Assembly: GCF_009299485.1 (NCBI RefSeq) | Contig: NZ_WBSO01000002.1 | Span: 62,001 to 126,000, forward strand | Source of the DNA: Bifidobacterium apri | GTDB taxonomy: Bacteria; Actinomycetota; Actinomycetes; Actinomycetales; Bifidobacteriaceae | Length of the DNA stretch: 64,000 nucleotides | Direction: 5' to 3' | Shown: in pieces, positions 1 through 9,761 of the stretch | How the letters are laid out: each line of letters starts with the position of its first letter | How positions within the stretch are numbered: position 1 is the stretch's first letter | The notes under the pieces: model-generated | What the model was told of the DNA's origin: nothing | The model's input: the letters and a program-made list of their open reading frames with translations, nothing else | Databases searched by the model: none | Made by a program: the position numbers and the translations under genes

Positions 1-1
1 C

Positions 2-325
2 ACCGACGGCCGCTACTCCGGCGGTTCCTCCGGCCTCGCCATCGGCCACGTGGCGCCTGAAGCAGCGAACAAGGGACCGATCGCGCTGATCAAGAACGGC
101 GACATGATCGATATCGACATCCCGAACCGTTCCATCAACGTCGAACTGACCGACGAGCAGCTCGCGCAGCGTCGTGCGGAACTCGAGGCGGGCGACGGCT
201 ACGTCGCTCATCGCGACCGTCACGTCAGCCAGGCGCTGAAGGCATACGCAGCCTTCGCACGCTCTGCTGATAAGGGCGCAACCCGCGATCCTGACCTGAT
301 CAACAAGCTCAGCGGCCTGAAGTGA
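2..325 (+). CDS. ilvD: Dihydroxy-acid dehydratase, C-terminal part (cut by window start)
   Basis: The open frame runs in from the window edge and gives the last 107 residues. It begins with [20 protein letters not shown], the conserved C-terminal IlvD/Edd signature whose serine acts as the catalytic base, followed by the usual tail with a D-IPNR motif. IlvD dehydrates 2,3-dihydroxy-isovalerate and the isoleucine-pathway analogue in branched-chain amino acid synthesis. Edd (phosphogluconate dehydratase) is the related alternative, but the tail fits IlvD better. The N-terminal Fe-S cysteines lie outside the window. A strong hairpin follows 35 bases after the stop. Confidence 0.95.
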   Translation, partial: TDGRYSGGSSGLAIGHVAPEAANKGPIALIKNGDMIDIDIPNRSINVELTDEQLAQRRAELEAGDGYVAHRDRHVSQALKAYAAFARSADKGATRDPDLINKLSGLK

Positions 326-360
326 TAACCATCTGAAACGCCTAACGCCTCTTGAGACGC

Positions 361-396
361 GTGTGGCCCCTGCAGTGATTGCTGCAGGGGCCACAC
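361..396 (+). terminator. Terminator hairpin after ilvD
   Basis: A perfect 15-bp stem (361-375 pairs with 382-396) with a 6-base loop is followed by GTTTTCC. It ends ilvD transcription and may also work on the opposite strand. Confidence 0.8.
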
Positions 397-530
397 GTTT
401 TCCCGGACGGCAACCGACGCAACGGTAGTACATCGGATCAGGACGTACCCCAAGAACATGCCCGACGATGTCACCGCTTCACTCGCAGCGATGACATTCC
501 CCATTCCCACGCCATGTCGTCATCATATGC

Positions 531-571
531 AAAAACCGGTGACGCTGATGTCAACGCTCAGCATCACCGGT
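531..571 (-). terminator. Terminator after gmk
   Basis: Arms at 535-548 and 558-571 (14 bp, one mismatch) enclose a 9-base loop. Read on the minus strand the hairpin is followed by TTTTTGC, a classic intrinsic terminator placed 65 bases after the gmk stop. The rest of 397-636 shows no gene. Confidence 0.8.
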
Positions 572-636
572 CACCAAGTGCAAGGAGCACCCCACCGCGC
601 ACATTCCACAAGCCTTGCGACGCGGGCGAGGAAGCG

Positions 637-1257
637 TCAATCCGTGTCGATGCCATACTCCTGCGCGATGACCTTCCACAGATCATCCGCCGCCTGCTCA
701 ACCGTATTGTTGACGATAGTCACATCGAACTCCGGCTCCGCGGCAAGCTCGACTTTCGCGGTCTCGAGCCGCTTCTTGCGCTGCTCTTCAGTCTCCGTGC
801 CGCGTCCGACCAGACGCCGCACCAGCTCGTCATAACTTGGCGGGGCGATGAAGACATAGACGACCTCAAGCCCCATGGCGGCAGCTTGCTGTTTGACACG
901 GCGAGCGCCTTGCAAATCAATTTCGAGAATGGTGGGGATCTTCGCCGCAAGATGGTCCAACACCGGCTGGAGCGGGGTGCCATAATGCGCCATGCCGTGA
1001 ACGACCGCTGTTTCAAGAAACTCGCCTGCCTGCTCTTTGCGCAGGAATTCAGCCTCGCTCATGAACCAGTAATTCACGCCATTGACTTCACCGGGACGCG
1101 GGTCACGGGTGGTCGCCGATACGGACACCCAGACTTCAGGATGCTTGGCAAGGAGGGCCGTCTCCACCGTTCCTTTGCCGACCGCCGTCGGCCCGGTCAG
1201 AACGATAAGACGTCCGCCTGTACTCGATGCCGAGCCGTTGTGACCCGCGATTGTCAT
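637..1257 (-). CDS. gmk: Guanylate kinase
   Basis: This 206-residue enzyme phosphorylates GMP to GDP with ATP in the cytoplasm. The P-loop GPTAVGKGT is at residues 22-30. The GMP-binding region (SATTRDPRPGEVNG, NYWFMSEAEF) and the LEIDLQGARRV segment follow in the normal guanylate kinase order. I chose the ATG at 1257 because AAAGGCGG sits just upstream and the protein then has normal family length; an in-frame start at 1329 would add 24 atypical residues. It lies 120 bases downstream of pyrF and is probably the last gene of the carA-carB-pyrF-gmk unit. Confidence 0.95.
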   Translation of the reverse strand: MTIAGHNGSASSTGGRLIVLTGPTAVGKGTVETALLAKHPEVWVSVSATTRDPRPGEVNGVNYWFMSEAEFLRKEQAGEFLETAVVHGMAHYGTPLQPVLDHLAAKIPTILEIDLQGARRVKQQAAAMGLEVVYVFIAPPSYDELVRRLVGRGTETEEQRKKRLETAKVELAAEPEFDVTIVNNTVEQAADDLWKVIAQEYGIDTD

Positions 1258-1376
1258 CCCTATGCCGCCTTTCTGCTGTGGTATGTCTGTGACGTGTAAT
1301 GTGTATTCCGATTCCTGCCCGCCGTACAACCGTCACGTTGCGGCGAATCCTCAATCGATACGGTGGATTGTGTTAT

Positions 1377-2300
1377 TCACGCATCGGCATCGACTTCAAG
1401 CGTCGCATCCATCAACGCCTGCCGAATATCAAGAGCGATCGATTCCGTCGCCGCACTCAGGCTGGAAATGTCCGGCCCGTTCTTCGCGATGAAGCGCGAC
1501 ACCGTGACGAGGACGTTGCCTTTGGTCCCTTTGAACACCGTGCGCAAGTCATCGGCCTCCGCGCCTTGCCACCCGTATCCAGGCGAAAGGATCGGCCCGG
1601 TGAACTGGGAAGGATCGATACCGCTTTCGTCAATCCACTGGCCGATGGTCGCGCCGATGATCAGTCCGACCGATCCCATGCCGGGCATGGTGTCATTGAA
1701 TTTCTGAGCGGTGCTCGCAATGCCGTAGGCTACGGTTTTGCCCGCATACTCGCCTTTCTGACGAATCGCCGTTTGCAAGCTCGCACCTTCAGGATTCGAT
1801 GTCAACGATGCGACGAACACCCCTCGCCCATTGTCAAGCGCCTCATCAATCAAGCCGCTCAACGAACGCGCCCCGTAATACGGCAGCAACGTAATCGCAT
1901 CGGCAAGCAAGGGTGCGCCCGGCTTGAAATAGGCATCCGCGAGGGCGGAAATCGTGGTCGGAAGACCACCGTGCAGGCAGTCGACGATGGTGATGATGCC
2001 CATCTGCCGCGCCGCGAATAGCACACGTTCGAGCGCCGCAATGCCCTTGGAACCGTACCGTTCGTACATCGAGCCTTGGAATTTGACCGCAGCGGCGCGA
2101 CCATTCGCAGCTTGAAGCATGCGCATGGAGAACATTTCCGCGCCGCTGGCGTCAACATTGTAGCCCCAGTCGGTCAACAGCTTACGATGCGGGTCGATGC
2201 CTACGCACAACGGGCCGTAATTGTCCATGGATGTGCGCAAGCGCACACCGAACTCCGATCTCGTTGCTTTGCGTTCGCTGGAGGTGGGGCTGCTGGTCAT
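1377..2300 (-). CDS. pyrF: Orotidine 5'-phosphate decarboxylase family, type 2, with altered active site
   Basis: The 307-residue protein follows type-2 (actinobacterial) PyrF along its length: [10 protein letters not shown] at 29-38, the substrate lysine in VKFQ (Lys73), [16 protein letters not shown] and the C-terminal phosphate loop [10 protein letters not shown] plus VSR. PyrF makes UMP from OMP. The catalytic motif, normally DAKRGDI, reads DCLHGGL here (residues 107-113), so the second catalytic lysine and the second catalytic aspartate are Leu and Gly. I checked this codon by codon at 1962-1982. Its ATG overlaps the carB stop (ATGA), so the two are translationally coupled. Family membership is clear; decarboxylase activity is doubtful unless the motif is compensated. 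Confidence 0.85.
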   Translation of the reverse strand: MTSSPTSSERKATRSEFGVRLRTSMDNYGPLCVGIDPHRKLLTDWGYNVDASGAEMFSMRMLQAANGRAAAVKFQGSMYERYGSKGIAALERVLFAARQMGIITIVDCLHGGLPTTISALADAYFKPGAPLLADAITLLPYYGARSLSGLIDEALDNGRGVFVASLTSNPEGASLQTAIRQKGEYAGKTVAYGIASTAQKFNDTMPGMGSVGLIIGATIGQWIDESGIDPSQFTGPILSPGYGWQGAEADDLRTVFKGTKGNVLVTVSRFIAKNGPDISSLSAATESIALDIRQALMDATLEVDADA

Positions 2301-5300
2301 TGGTTGTCACGCTTCTCAATCGCGAACAGCTGACGGGCATGCTCCTGAATGCTCATCACCTGATAGTCGTTCTTCTTGACAGCCTCAATCGCCATGAGGA
2401 CTGCGGAGAACTCGGTCATCGTGGTGAATTGGGGCAGATCCGCAGCGATTGCCGCAGCGCGAATCGAATAGCCGTCAGCGCGTGAACCACGCGAGTTCGG
2501 AGTGTTGAGCACCATGTCGATGGTGCCGTCCTCAATCAGCTCCACAACGTTCTTGCCGACGCTGCCCGGGGCGTGCACCACTTGGGTCTGCGCGTTGCCT
2601 TCACCGTCAAGTCTGGTCGACAGCTTGTCGACGATCTTCGATTCGATTCCGTAGCGGCGAAGCACCGATGCGGTGCCCTCGGTCGCCCAGATGCTGAATC
2701 CAAGCTCGACCAGCCGGCTGGCGAACAGGGGCAGCTGACGCTTGTCCATATCGTTGACCGAAATGAACACGTTGCCGCCTGTCGGCAGACCGCCTTCATA
2801 CGCGGCCAGCTGGCTCTTGGCGAAGGCGTGCGGGAAGTCGCGGTCGAAGCCCATGACCTCGCCCGTGGAGCGCATCTCCGGTCCGAGCAGAATATCCACG
2901 GTGCGACCCACCGGTGTGCGGAAGCGTTTGAACGGCAGCACAGACTCTTTGACGGCCACTTGCTGACCGGGGTGGATGTCCCCACCGTCGCCCTTGGGCA
3001 GCAGCAAGCCGTTGGCGCGCTGCTGGGCGATGGTTTCACCCACCATGATGCGCGCGGCGGCCTTGGCGAGGGATACGCCGGTGGCTTTGGACGCGAACGG
3101 TACGGTACGCGAGGCACGCGGATTGGCTTCGATGACGTACAAGGTGTTCGCCATGAACGCGTACTGCACGTTGATCAGGCCGCGTACACCGCAGCCCTTC
3201 GCGATGGCATAGGTGCCTTCACGCAGGCGGCGGATCTGGTCGTCGCTCAACGTGCTCGGAGGCAGGGTGCATGCAGCGTCGCCGGAATGCACGCCTGCTT
3301 CCTCGATATGCTCCATGATGCCGCCGATGTAGAGTTCTTCGCCGTCAAACAGCGCGTCGACATCGATTTCGATCGCGTCCTGCAGGAACTTGTCGATGAG
3401 CAGCGGAGAAGGCAGGCGGCCGGAGACCACCATATCGGCCTTCGCTTCGTTGAGCGCACGGCTGACGTACTTTTCGAGCTGGTCGTCGTCATACACGATT
3501 TCCATGCCGCGTCCGCCGAGCACGTAGCTTGGCCGCACCAGCACCGGGTAGCCGATGCTATGGGCGGCGTCACGCGCTTCGTCAAGGCTGAGCGCCGTGC
3601 CATACCGCGGAGCGTTCATATGTTCCTTGCGCAGCACCTCGCCGAACAGTTCGCGGTTCTCCGCCAAATCAATCGATTCTGGCGACGTGCCCAGAATCGG
3701 AACGCCGGCAGCCTTCAGACGAGCGGCGAGGGACAACGGGGTCTGTCCGCCGAGCTGGACGATGACGCCCTTGATCGGGCCCATCTTCTTCTCGGCTTCG
3801 TAGATTTCCAGCACGTCTTCGAATGTCAGCGGCTCGAAATACAGACGATCGGACATGTCGTAGTCGGTGGACACGGTTTCGGGATTGCAGTTGACCATGA
3901 TCGTGTCATAGTCTTTGCCGAGCTCCTGCACGGCATGCACGCAGGTGTAGTCGAACTCGATGCCCTGTCCGATGCGGTTGGGGCCGGAGCCGAGGATGAT
4001 CACGGCTTCGCGGTCGCGTGCGCGCAGTTCGGATTCGTCCGCGTAGCAGGAGTAATAGTACGGGGTCGCCGCGTCGAACTCCGCGGCGCAGGTGTCGACC
4101 GTCTTGTACACAGGGCGGATGCCGTAGCTCCAACGCAGTTCACGGATGGTGTTCTCACCCTCGTCGCCCAGCCCGCGCAAATGCGCGATCTGCACGTCGG
4201 AGAAGCCGGACTGCTTGGCTTTGCGCAGCAGGCGGGGCGAAAGCGTCTCCGCTGCCCTGATCTGCATGGCGGCACGGTTGATCAGCGCGAACTGTTCAAG
4301 GAACCATGGATCAATCTTCGTGGCTTCATACAGCTGGTCGATGCTCGCGCCGCCCCACAGTGCCCGCATAATCTGCAGATACCGCTGTTCCGTAGGAATC
4401 TTCGCCTCGGCGAGCAGCTGGTCGACCTCCTGCTGGTCTGGCTGGTCGCCGTCCCAATTGAAGCCCATATGACGCTTGTCGATGGAACGCATCGCCTTGC
4501 CGAGCGATTCCTGGAAGTTTCCGCCGAGCGCCATCGCTTCACCGACGGATTTCATTGATGTGGTCAGGGTCGGATCGGCTCCCGGGAACTTCTCGAAAGC
4601 GAAGCGCGGGACCTTGGTCACCACGTAGTCGATGGTCGGTTCGAACGATGCCGGCGTGGACTTGGTGATATCGTTCTGGATTTCATCGAGCGTGTACCCC
4701 AACGCCAGCTTGGTCGCGATTTTCGCGATCGGGAAGCCCGTCGCTTTGGATGCCAAAGCGGAGGAACGCGAAACGCGCGGATTCATTTCGATGACGATGA
4801 TTCGTCCGGTCTTGGGATGGATGGCGAACTGGATGTTGCACCCGCCGGTGTCCACACCCACGCCGCGGATGATCGCGATGCCGATGTCACGCATCCGCTG
4901 GTATTCACGGTCGGTGAGCGTGAAGGACGGCGCCACGGTGATGGAATCGCCGGTGTGCACACCGACCGGGTCAACGTTTTCGATCGGGCAGACGACGACG
5001 ACATTGTCCTTGCGGTCGCGCATCAGCTCGAGCTCGAATTCCTTCCAGCCTTCGATGCCTTCCTCAAGCAGGACTTCATCTGTCGGTGAATAGTGCAGGC
5101 CCGCGCCGGCGATCCGGTGAAGTTCTTCCTCGTTGTGTGCGATGCCCGAGCCGAGGCCGCCCATGGTGAAGCTCGGCCTGACCACGATCGGGTAGCCCAG
5201 TTCGGCGACGATGTCGTCGACTTCCTTCATGGAGTGGGCGATGGCTGAGCGTGCAGATTCAGCGCCGCAACTGTCGACGACCTTCTTGAACAGTTCGCGG

Positions 5301-5683
5301 TCCTCGCCGCGGTCGATCGCTTCGAGGGACGCGCCGATGAGCTCGACGTTGTACTTCTTGAGGATACCCGCTTCGCCGAGCGCCACAGCGGCGTTCAGTG
5401 CGGTCTGCCCGCCGAGGGTCGGCAGCAGGGCGTCAGGACGCTCCTTGGCGATGATTTTCTCGAGAATCGGTGTGGCGATAGGCTCGATGTACGTGGCATC
5501 TGCCATTTCCGGGTCGGTCATGATGGTTGCCGGGTTAGAGTTGACCAGGATGACCCGGATGCCTTCTTCGCGCAGCACGCGGCACGCCTGGGTGCCTGAA
5601 TAGTCGAATTCAGCGGCTTGTCCGATGACAATCGGGCCAGAGCCGATGACCATGACGGATTTGATATCGGTGCGCTTAGGCAT
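2297..5683 (-). CDS. carB: Carbamoyl-phosphate synthase large chain
   Basis: The 1128-residue protein has the two homologous ATP-grasp halves of CarB ([19 protein letters not shown] near the start; [17 protein letters not shown] near residue 560) and a C-terminal MGS-type allosteric domain. It makes carbamoyl phosphate from bicarbonate, glutamine-derived ammonia and ATP for pyrimidines and arginine. The ATG at 5683 lies within the last codons of carA (8-base overlap) and follows the strong ribosome site AAGGAGGAAAACGCCC. An in-frame start 13 codons upstream has no such support. It overlaps pyrF by ATGA downstream. Confidence 0.98.
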   Translation of the reverse strand: MPKRTDIKSVMVIGSGPIVIGQAAEFDYSGTQACRVLREEGIRVILVNSNPATIMTDPEMADATYIEPIATPILEKIIAKERPDALLPTLGGQTALNAAVALGEAGILKKYNVELIGASLEAIDRGEDRELFKKVVDSCGAESARSAIAHSMKEVDDIVAELGYPIVVRPSFTMGGLGSGIAHNEEELHRIAGAGLHYSPTDEVLLEEGIEGWKEFELELMRDRKDNVVVVCPIENVDPVGVHTGDSITVAPSFTLTDREYQRMRDIGIAIIRGVGVDTGGCNIQFAIHPKTGRIIVIEMNPRVSRSSALASKATGFPIAKIATKLALGYTLDEIQNDITKSTPASFEPTIDYVVTKVPRFAFEKFPGADPTLTTSMKSVGEAMALGGNFQESLGKAMRSIDKRHMGFNWDGDQPDQQEVDQLLAEAKIPTEQRYLQIMRALWGGASIDQLYEATKIDPWFLEQFALINRAAMQIRAAETLSPRLLRKAKQSGFSDVQIAHLRGLGDEGENTIRELRWSYGIRPVYKTVDTCAAEFDAATPYYYSCYADESELRARDREAVIILGSGPNRIGQGIEFDYTCVHAVQELGKDYDTIMVNCNPETVSTDYDMSDRLYFEPLTFEDVLEIYEAEKKMGPIKGVIVQLGGQTPLSLAARLKAAGVPILGTSPESIDLAENRELFGEVLRKEHMNAPRYGTALSLDEARDAAHSIGYPVLVRPSYVLGGRGMEIVYDDDQLEKYVSRALNEAKADMVVSGRLPSPLLIDKFLQDAIEIDVDALFDGEELYIGGIMEHIEEAGVHSGDAACTLPPSTLSDDQIRRLREGTYAIAKGCGVRGLINVQYAFMANTLYVIEANPRASRTVPFASKATGVSLAKAAARIMVGETIAQQRANGLLLPKGDGGDIHPGQQVAVKESVLPFKRFRTPVGRTVDILLGPEMRSTGEVMGFDRDFPHAFAKSQLAAYEGGLPTGGNVFISVNDMDKRQLPLFASRLVELGFSIWATEGTASVLRRYGIESKIVDKLSTRLDGEGNAQTQVVHAPGSVGKNVVELIEDGTIDMVLNTPNSRGSRADGYSIRAAAIAADLPQFTTMTEFSAVLMAIEAVKKNDYQVMSIQEHARQLFAIEKRDNQ

Positions 5684-6896
5684 GGGCGTTTTCCTCCTTG
5701 GCGGAACGCATGAGCTCAACAAATCGGTCGAAGAGGTAGGAGGCGTCGTGCGGTCCGGCAGCAGCCTCAGGGTGATATTGCACGGAGAATGCCGGGATGT
5801 CTTCGCACTGCAGGCCTTCTACGACATTGTCGTTGAGATCGATATGCGAGACGAAGACTTTGCCGTACTTTCCGTCTTCATACGGAGCATCGACAGGATG
5901 CCCAACCGGGGCGTCGACCGCGAATCCGTGGTTATGCGCGGTGATTTCAACCTTGCCCGTGGTCAGGTCCTTGACCGGCTGGTTGACACCACGGTGGCCG
6001 AATTTGAGCTTGTATGTGCCGAAGCCGAGCGCTCTGCCCAACAGCTGATTGCCGAAGCAGATGCCGAAGAACGGGTAGCCTGCATCCAGCACCTGACGCA
6101 GCAGATTGACTTCAGGCTCGGCCTGCTCAGGATCTCCCGGGCCATTGGAGAAGAATACACCGTCTGGATGGAGCTCTTCAAGCTCTTGGAAGGTGATGGT
6201 GGAGGGAACGACATGCACACGGCATCCGCGTTCCGCCATACGGTGCGGGGTCATGCCTTTGATGCCCAGATCCACCGCGGCGACGGTGAACAGCGGGGTT
6301 TTGCCTTCGAATGCCCCGCACGGCTCGATGGTGTACGCCTGTTCGGTGCTGACTTCGTTGTACAGGCTCATGCCTTTCATCTGCGGAATGCCGCGCACTT
6401 CGTTCATCATCGACTCGATGGTGCGAGGTTTACCGGTTCCGCTGTCGATCAGTGCATCGCCCGAGAAGATACCGGCGCGCATAACGCCTGCGGAGCGCAG
6501 GTGACGAACCAGCTTACGGGTATCGATATTGCTGATGCCGACGATGCCATTGTCGGTCAGATCGTCGTCAAGACTGCCTGTGGCGCGCCAATTGCTCACG
6601 TTTGGGCTGGGGTCGCGCACCACGTATCCGGCGACCCAGATACGGGAGGATTCCGGATCCTCCTTGTTGATTCCGGTGTTCCCGATATGCGGGAACGTCT
6701 GCACCACAATCTGGCGATCGTAGCTCGGGTCGGTCAGCGTCTCTTGATATCCGGTCATGCCGGTCGTGAAGACGATCTCCCCGTGGGTCGTACCGATTGC
6801 GCCGTACGGCTCACCGACATACACTTGTCCGTCTTCAAGGACAAGTACTGCATCATCAAGTGAGAAATCCACGGCTTCGGAATCGTACTGGTTCAC
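5676..6896 (-). CDS. carA: Carbamoyl-phosphate synthase small chain
   Basis: This is the glutaminase subunit (about 406 residues) that feeds ammonia to CarB. The nucleophile is in [10 protein letters not shown] (about Cys280), with the His-Glu pair in VQYHPE about 95 residues later. The GICFGNQ variant is normal for actinobacteria. I favour the GTG at 6896: AAGGGGG lies five bases upstream and the protein then starts at the family's usual position. An in-frame start at 6956 is possible. It follows nusB by 78 bases and overlaps carB by 8 bases. Confidence 0.95.
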   Translation of the reverse strand: MNQYDSEAVDFSLDDAVLVLEDGQVYVGEPYGAIGTTHGEIVFTTGMTGYQETLTDPSYDRQIVVQTFPHIGNTGINKEDPESSRIWVAGYVVRDPSPNVSNWRATGSLDDDLTDNGIVGISNIDTRKLVRHLRSAGVMRAGIFSGDALIDSGTGKPRTIESMMNEVRGIPQMKGMSLYNEVSTEQAYTIEPCGAFEGKTPLFTVAAVDLGIKGMTPHRMAERGCRVHVVPSTITFQELEELHPDGVFFSNGPGDPEQAEPEVNLLRQVLDAGYPFFGICFGNQLLGRALGFGTYKLKFGHRGVNQPVKDLTTGKVEITAHNHGFAVDAPVGHPVDAPYEDGKYGKVFVSHIDLNDNVVEGLQCEDIPAFSVQYHPEAAAGPHDASYLFDRFVELMRSAKEENAHA

Positions 6897-6974
6897 CAAA
6901 ACCCCCTTATTCTTTGGGTATTCGTACCAAGGATACCGGCCGGCTGGGACTCTCACGCCGGCCGATACCCGGTG

Positions 6975-7604
6975 TCAGTTGGTCGTGTGCTGGTCTTGCG
7001 GCGAGTCCTGATGCGATTCATCCGATCCGCCGGGTTGTTGCCCTGTATCGGCAGGAACCGAATCGGCTGGTTCGTCATCAGACGTCTGGACAGGCGTGGG
7101 CGGCTCGATATCTGGTGAGGCGTCTGACTCGGGAGCCTCGCCGTCATGCTGTGACGAGGATTGCTCATGCTGCTGCTCCAACTGAGCCTGATGAGCAAGA
7201 TGCTCCTCTTTCACGCCGCATATGGCGCTGAGCAATCCGTGGATGAAGGATGTCGAACCTTCGTCGCTTAATGTCTTGGCGAGGCTGATCGCCTCGTCGA
7301 TGGCGACCTTGTCCGGCACTTCATCGTTGTACAGGATCTCCCACGTGGCGATACGTAGGACGTTCCTATCGACCACAGCCATACGCTTGACTTTCCAACC
7401 TGTGGAATGTTCGTCAAGCAGGTGGTCAATCTCGCCGCGATGTTCGGCGACGCCGCGGACGATGTCGATCGCATAGTCGGGAAGCGGTGTCTGCGTACCG
7501 GGGTTGGCGATGCGCTCAGCAAGAAGGGACAGGATATCCTGTCCCTTCTCGTCCGCTTCGTACAACGTGTTCAGAGCCCTCTTACGGGCGGTGGAACGTG
7601 CCAT
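6975..7604 (-). CDS. nusB: Transcription antitermination factor NusB with long acidic tail
   Basis: Residues 1-135 match NusB: ARSTARKRALNTLYEAD at the start and the helical core ending VAIDEAISLAKTLSDEGSTSFIHGLLSAI. NusB binds boxA RNA with NusE (S10) in rRNA antitermination. After the core comes a tail of about 70 residues rich in Gln, Ser, Asp, Glu and Pro, probably disordered and not part of the standard fold. A 28-bp perfect palindrome lies in codons 19-28. It sits between efp and carA on the same strand, with 20 bases to efp. Confidence 0.93.
   Translation of the reverse strand: MARSTARKRALNTLYEADEKGQDILSLLAERIANPGTQTPLPDYAIDIVRGVAEHRGEIDHLLDEHSTGWKVKRMAVVDRNVLRIATWEILYNDEVPDKVAIDEAISLAKTLSDEGSTSFIHGLLSAICGVKEEHLAHQAQLEQQHEQSSSQHDGEAPESDASPDIEPPTPVQTSDDEPADSVPADTGQQPGGSDESHQDSPQDQHTTN
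7522..7549. repeat. 28-bp perfect palindrome inside nusB
   Basis: AGAAGGGACAGGAT is followed directly by its exact reverse complement. In the nusB message this forms a 12-bp hairpin with an ATAT-type loop, 55-82 bases after the start codon, encoding EKGQDILSLL. Confidence 0.9.
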
Positions 7605-7624
7605 GAAGCCTCAAATCCTCGCTC

Positions 7625-8188
7625 TCAGTTCTCACGGCCGAGGTAGGAACCGTCGCGCGTATCGACCTTGACTTTCTCGCCTTCGTTGATGAACAGCGGA
7701 ACCTGGATCTCTGCGCCGGTTTCGACGGTTGCGGGCTTGGTGCCGGCATTGGAGCGGTTGCCCTGCAGGCCAGGCTCGGTATGCGTGATGGTCAGGATGA
7801 CGGATGCCGGCAGTTCGACGCTCAGCGGGGTGCCGTCGTGGAAGCTGACGATGCAGTCGGTGCCTTCAAGCAGATACTTGCTCTGCTCTCCGATGAGTTC
7901 CTTCGGGATCATGATCTGATCGTACGTGGTCATATCCATGAACACGTAATTGTCGCCGTCCTCATATGAATACTGGAGGGTGCGGTTGTCTACGGTCTCG
8001 AATTCCATCTTCATGCCGGCGTTGAAGGTCTTGTCAACGATCTTGCCCGACAGGACGTTCTTGATGGTGGTGCGCACGAAAGCGGGTCCCTTGCCCGGCT
8101 TGACGTGCTGGAACTTAATGACCTGCCACAGCTGGCCGTCGAGATTCAGAACAGAGCCGTTCTTGATGTCATTGGTAGTTTGTGCCAC
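7625..8188 (-). CDS. efp: Elongation factor P
   Basis: The 187-residue protein is full length with the three EF-P domains: an N-terminal KOW-like domain and two OB folds ending [11 protein letters not shown] helps the ribosome through polyproline stretches. The loop that enters the peptidyl-transferase centre reads PGKGPAF (Lys33). PGKGP loops define the actinobacterial subfamily reported to work without lysine modification. The start is GTG at 8188, with AGGTGA 8 bases upstream and no better ATG. Confidence 0.97.
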   Translation of the reverse strand: MAQTTNDIKNGSVLNLDGQLWQVIKFQHVKPGKGPAFVRTTIKNVLSGKIVDKTFNAGMKMEFETVDNRTLQYSYEDGDNYVFMDMTTYDQIMIPKELIGEQSKYLLEGTDCIVSFHDGTPLSVELPASVILTITHTEPGLQGNRSNAGTKPATVETGAEIQVPLFINEGEKVKVDTRDGSYLGREN

Positions 8189-8311
8189 GTGTATTCACCT
8201 ATTCTTCAGTTACTAGAGGCAAAACAAAAAATGCCTTGCCTATTATGGCACAACGAGTTGACCACTGCATGACGAGGGCGGTTCCATCATGATCATGGTG
8301 TGATTGTGCAT

Positions 8312-8347
8312 ACAAAAACGCCCCCGAGGCGAACCTCAGGGGCGTTT
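8312..8347 (-). terminator. Terminator after tuf
   Basis: Arms 8317-8329 and 8334-8346 (13 bp, one mismatch) with a CGAA loop are followed on the minus strand by TTTTTGT. It lies 45 bases after the tuf stop and ends the str operon. Confidence 0.85.
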
Positions 8348-8391
8348 CCACTCAGCAGTTCTGCTGGTTCGTAAAATCTACGACACGCAGA

Positions 8392-9591
8392 CTACTCGAT
8401 GACCTTGGTCACACGACCGGAGCCAACGGTGTGGCCGCCTTCGCGGACTGCGAAGGTGAGGCCCTCTTCCATGGCGACCGGCTGGATCAGCTCGACCGTG
8501 AAGGTCGCGTGATCGCCAGGCTGGACCATCTCAACGCCTTCCGGCAGAGTGATCACGCCGGTGACGTCGGTGGTGCGGAAGTAGAACTGCGGACGGTAGT
8601 TCGAGAAGAACGGCGAATGACGGCCGCCTTCGTCCTTGGTCAGGACGTAGACTTCGCCTTCGAACTTGTGGTGCGGGGTCACGGTGCCCGGAGCAGCCAC
8701 GACCTGGCCACGCTCGACCTGGTCACGGTTGATGCCGCGGAGCAGCAGACCGGTGTTGTCGCCAGCCTCGGCCTCGTCCATCTGCTTGTGGAAGGTCTCG
8801 ATGGAGGTGACGGTGGTGGACTGGGTGTCGCGCAGACCGACGATCTCCACGTTGGAGTTCACCGGGAGCTTACCACGCTCAACACGACCGGTCACCACGG
8901 TGCCACGGCCGGAGATGGTGAAGACATCTTCGATCGGCATCAGGAACGGCTTGTCGAGATCGTGGACCGGGGTCGGGATGTACTCGTCGACGGCATCCAT
9001 AAGATCCTTGACGGTCTGGACCCACTTCTCGTGATCCGGAGCGTCGTCGTGCAGGGCGCCGTACGCGGAGGTACGGATGACCGGGCAGTCACGGTCGAAG
9101 CCGTTCTCGTCGAGGAGGTCGCGGACCTCTTCTTCGACGAGGTCGATCAGCTCTTCGTCGTCAACCATATCGCACTTGTTCAGAGCGACCAGGATGCGCG
9201 GCACGCCGACCTGACGAGCGAGCAGCACGTGCTCGCGAGTCTGAGCCATCGGGCCATCGGTGGCAGCCACAACGAGGATGGCGCCATCCATCTGAGCAGC
9301 GCCGGTGATCATGTTCTTCACGAAGTCGGCGTGGCCAGGGCAGTCCACGTGAGCGTAGTGACGCTTCGCGGTCTGGTACTCGATGTGGGCGATGTTGATG
9401 GTGATACCACGCTGCTTCTCTTCAGGAGCGGCGTCGATCTGGTCGAAGTCATACTCCGGGTTGAGATCCGGGAACTCCTCGTGCAGCACCTTGGAAATAG
9501 CGGCGGTCAGGGTCGTCTTGCCGTGATCGACGTGGCCGATGGTGCCGATGTTAACGTGCGGCTTAGTACGCTCGTACTTTTCCTTTGCCAT
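8392..9591 (-). CDS. tuf: Elongation factor Tu
   Basis: The 399-residue GTPase delivers aminoacyl-tRNA to the ribosome. G motifs are all present: GHVDHGKTT (19-27), the effector-loop threonine in RGITI, DCPGHAD and NKCD. Domains 2 and 3 end normally (GRVTKVIE). The ATG at 9591 has AGGAGGACACAC before it. It is the last gene of rpsL-rpsG-fusA-tuf, with a likely extra promoter of its own in the 170-base gap after fusA. Confidence 0.98.
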   Translation of the reverse strand: MAKEKYERTKPHVNIGTIGHVDHGKTTLTAAISKVLHEEFPDLNPEYDFDQIDAAPEEKQRGITINIAHIEYQTAKRHYAHVDCPGHADFVKNMITGAAQMDGAILVVAATDGPMAQTREHVLLARQVGVPRILVALNKCDMVDDEELIDLVEEEVRDLLDENGFDRDCPVIRTSAYGALHDDAPDHEKWVQTVKDLMDAVDEYIPTPVHDLDKPFLMPIEDVFTISGRGTVVTGRVERGKLPVNSNVEIVGLRDTQSTTVTSIETFHKQMDEAEAGDNTGLLLRGINRDQVERGQVVAAPGTVTPHHKFEGEVYVLTKDEGGRHSPFFSNYRPQFYFRTTDVTGVITLPEGVEMVQPGDHATFTVELIQPVAMEEGLTFAVREGGHTVGSGRVTKVIE

Positions 9592-9713
9592 GTGTGTCCT
9601 CCTGGACGTCTCGTAGTTTGCTCGTGCGATCTTCGCACAAGGCACTCGCTACATATTACTGGGTTTCTGGGTTGTGTGCCACATCAGAGCCCGAACCCAG
9701 TCAACGCTTGTCT

Positions 9714-9741
9714 ATTCTAGCGCTGACTGGGGACAGGGCAA
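9714..9741 (-). promoter_or_regulatory. Candidate tuf promoter
   Basis: On the minus strand TTGCCC (9736-9741) and TAGAAT (9714-9719) are spaced 16 bp, about 120 bases upstream of the tuf start. This would give tuf transcription beyond read-through from fusA. It is a sequence match only. Confidence 0.5.
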
Positions 9742-9761
9742 GTCCGATGCGGCACAGTGTG

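Noticed and set aside
2573-4558. 661-codon open frame antisense to carB
   Set aside because: Shadow of carB codon bias; no recognisable domain.
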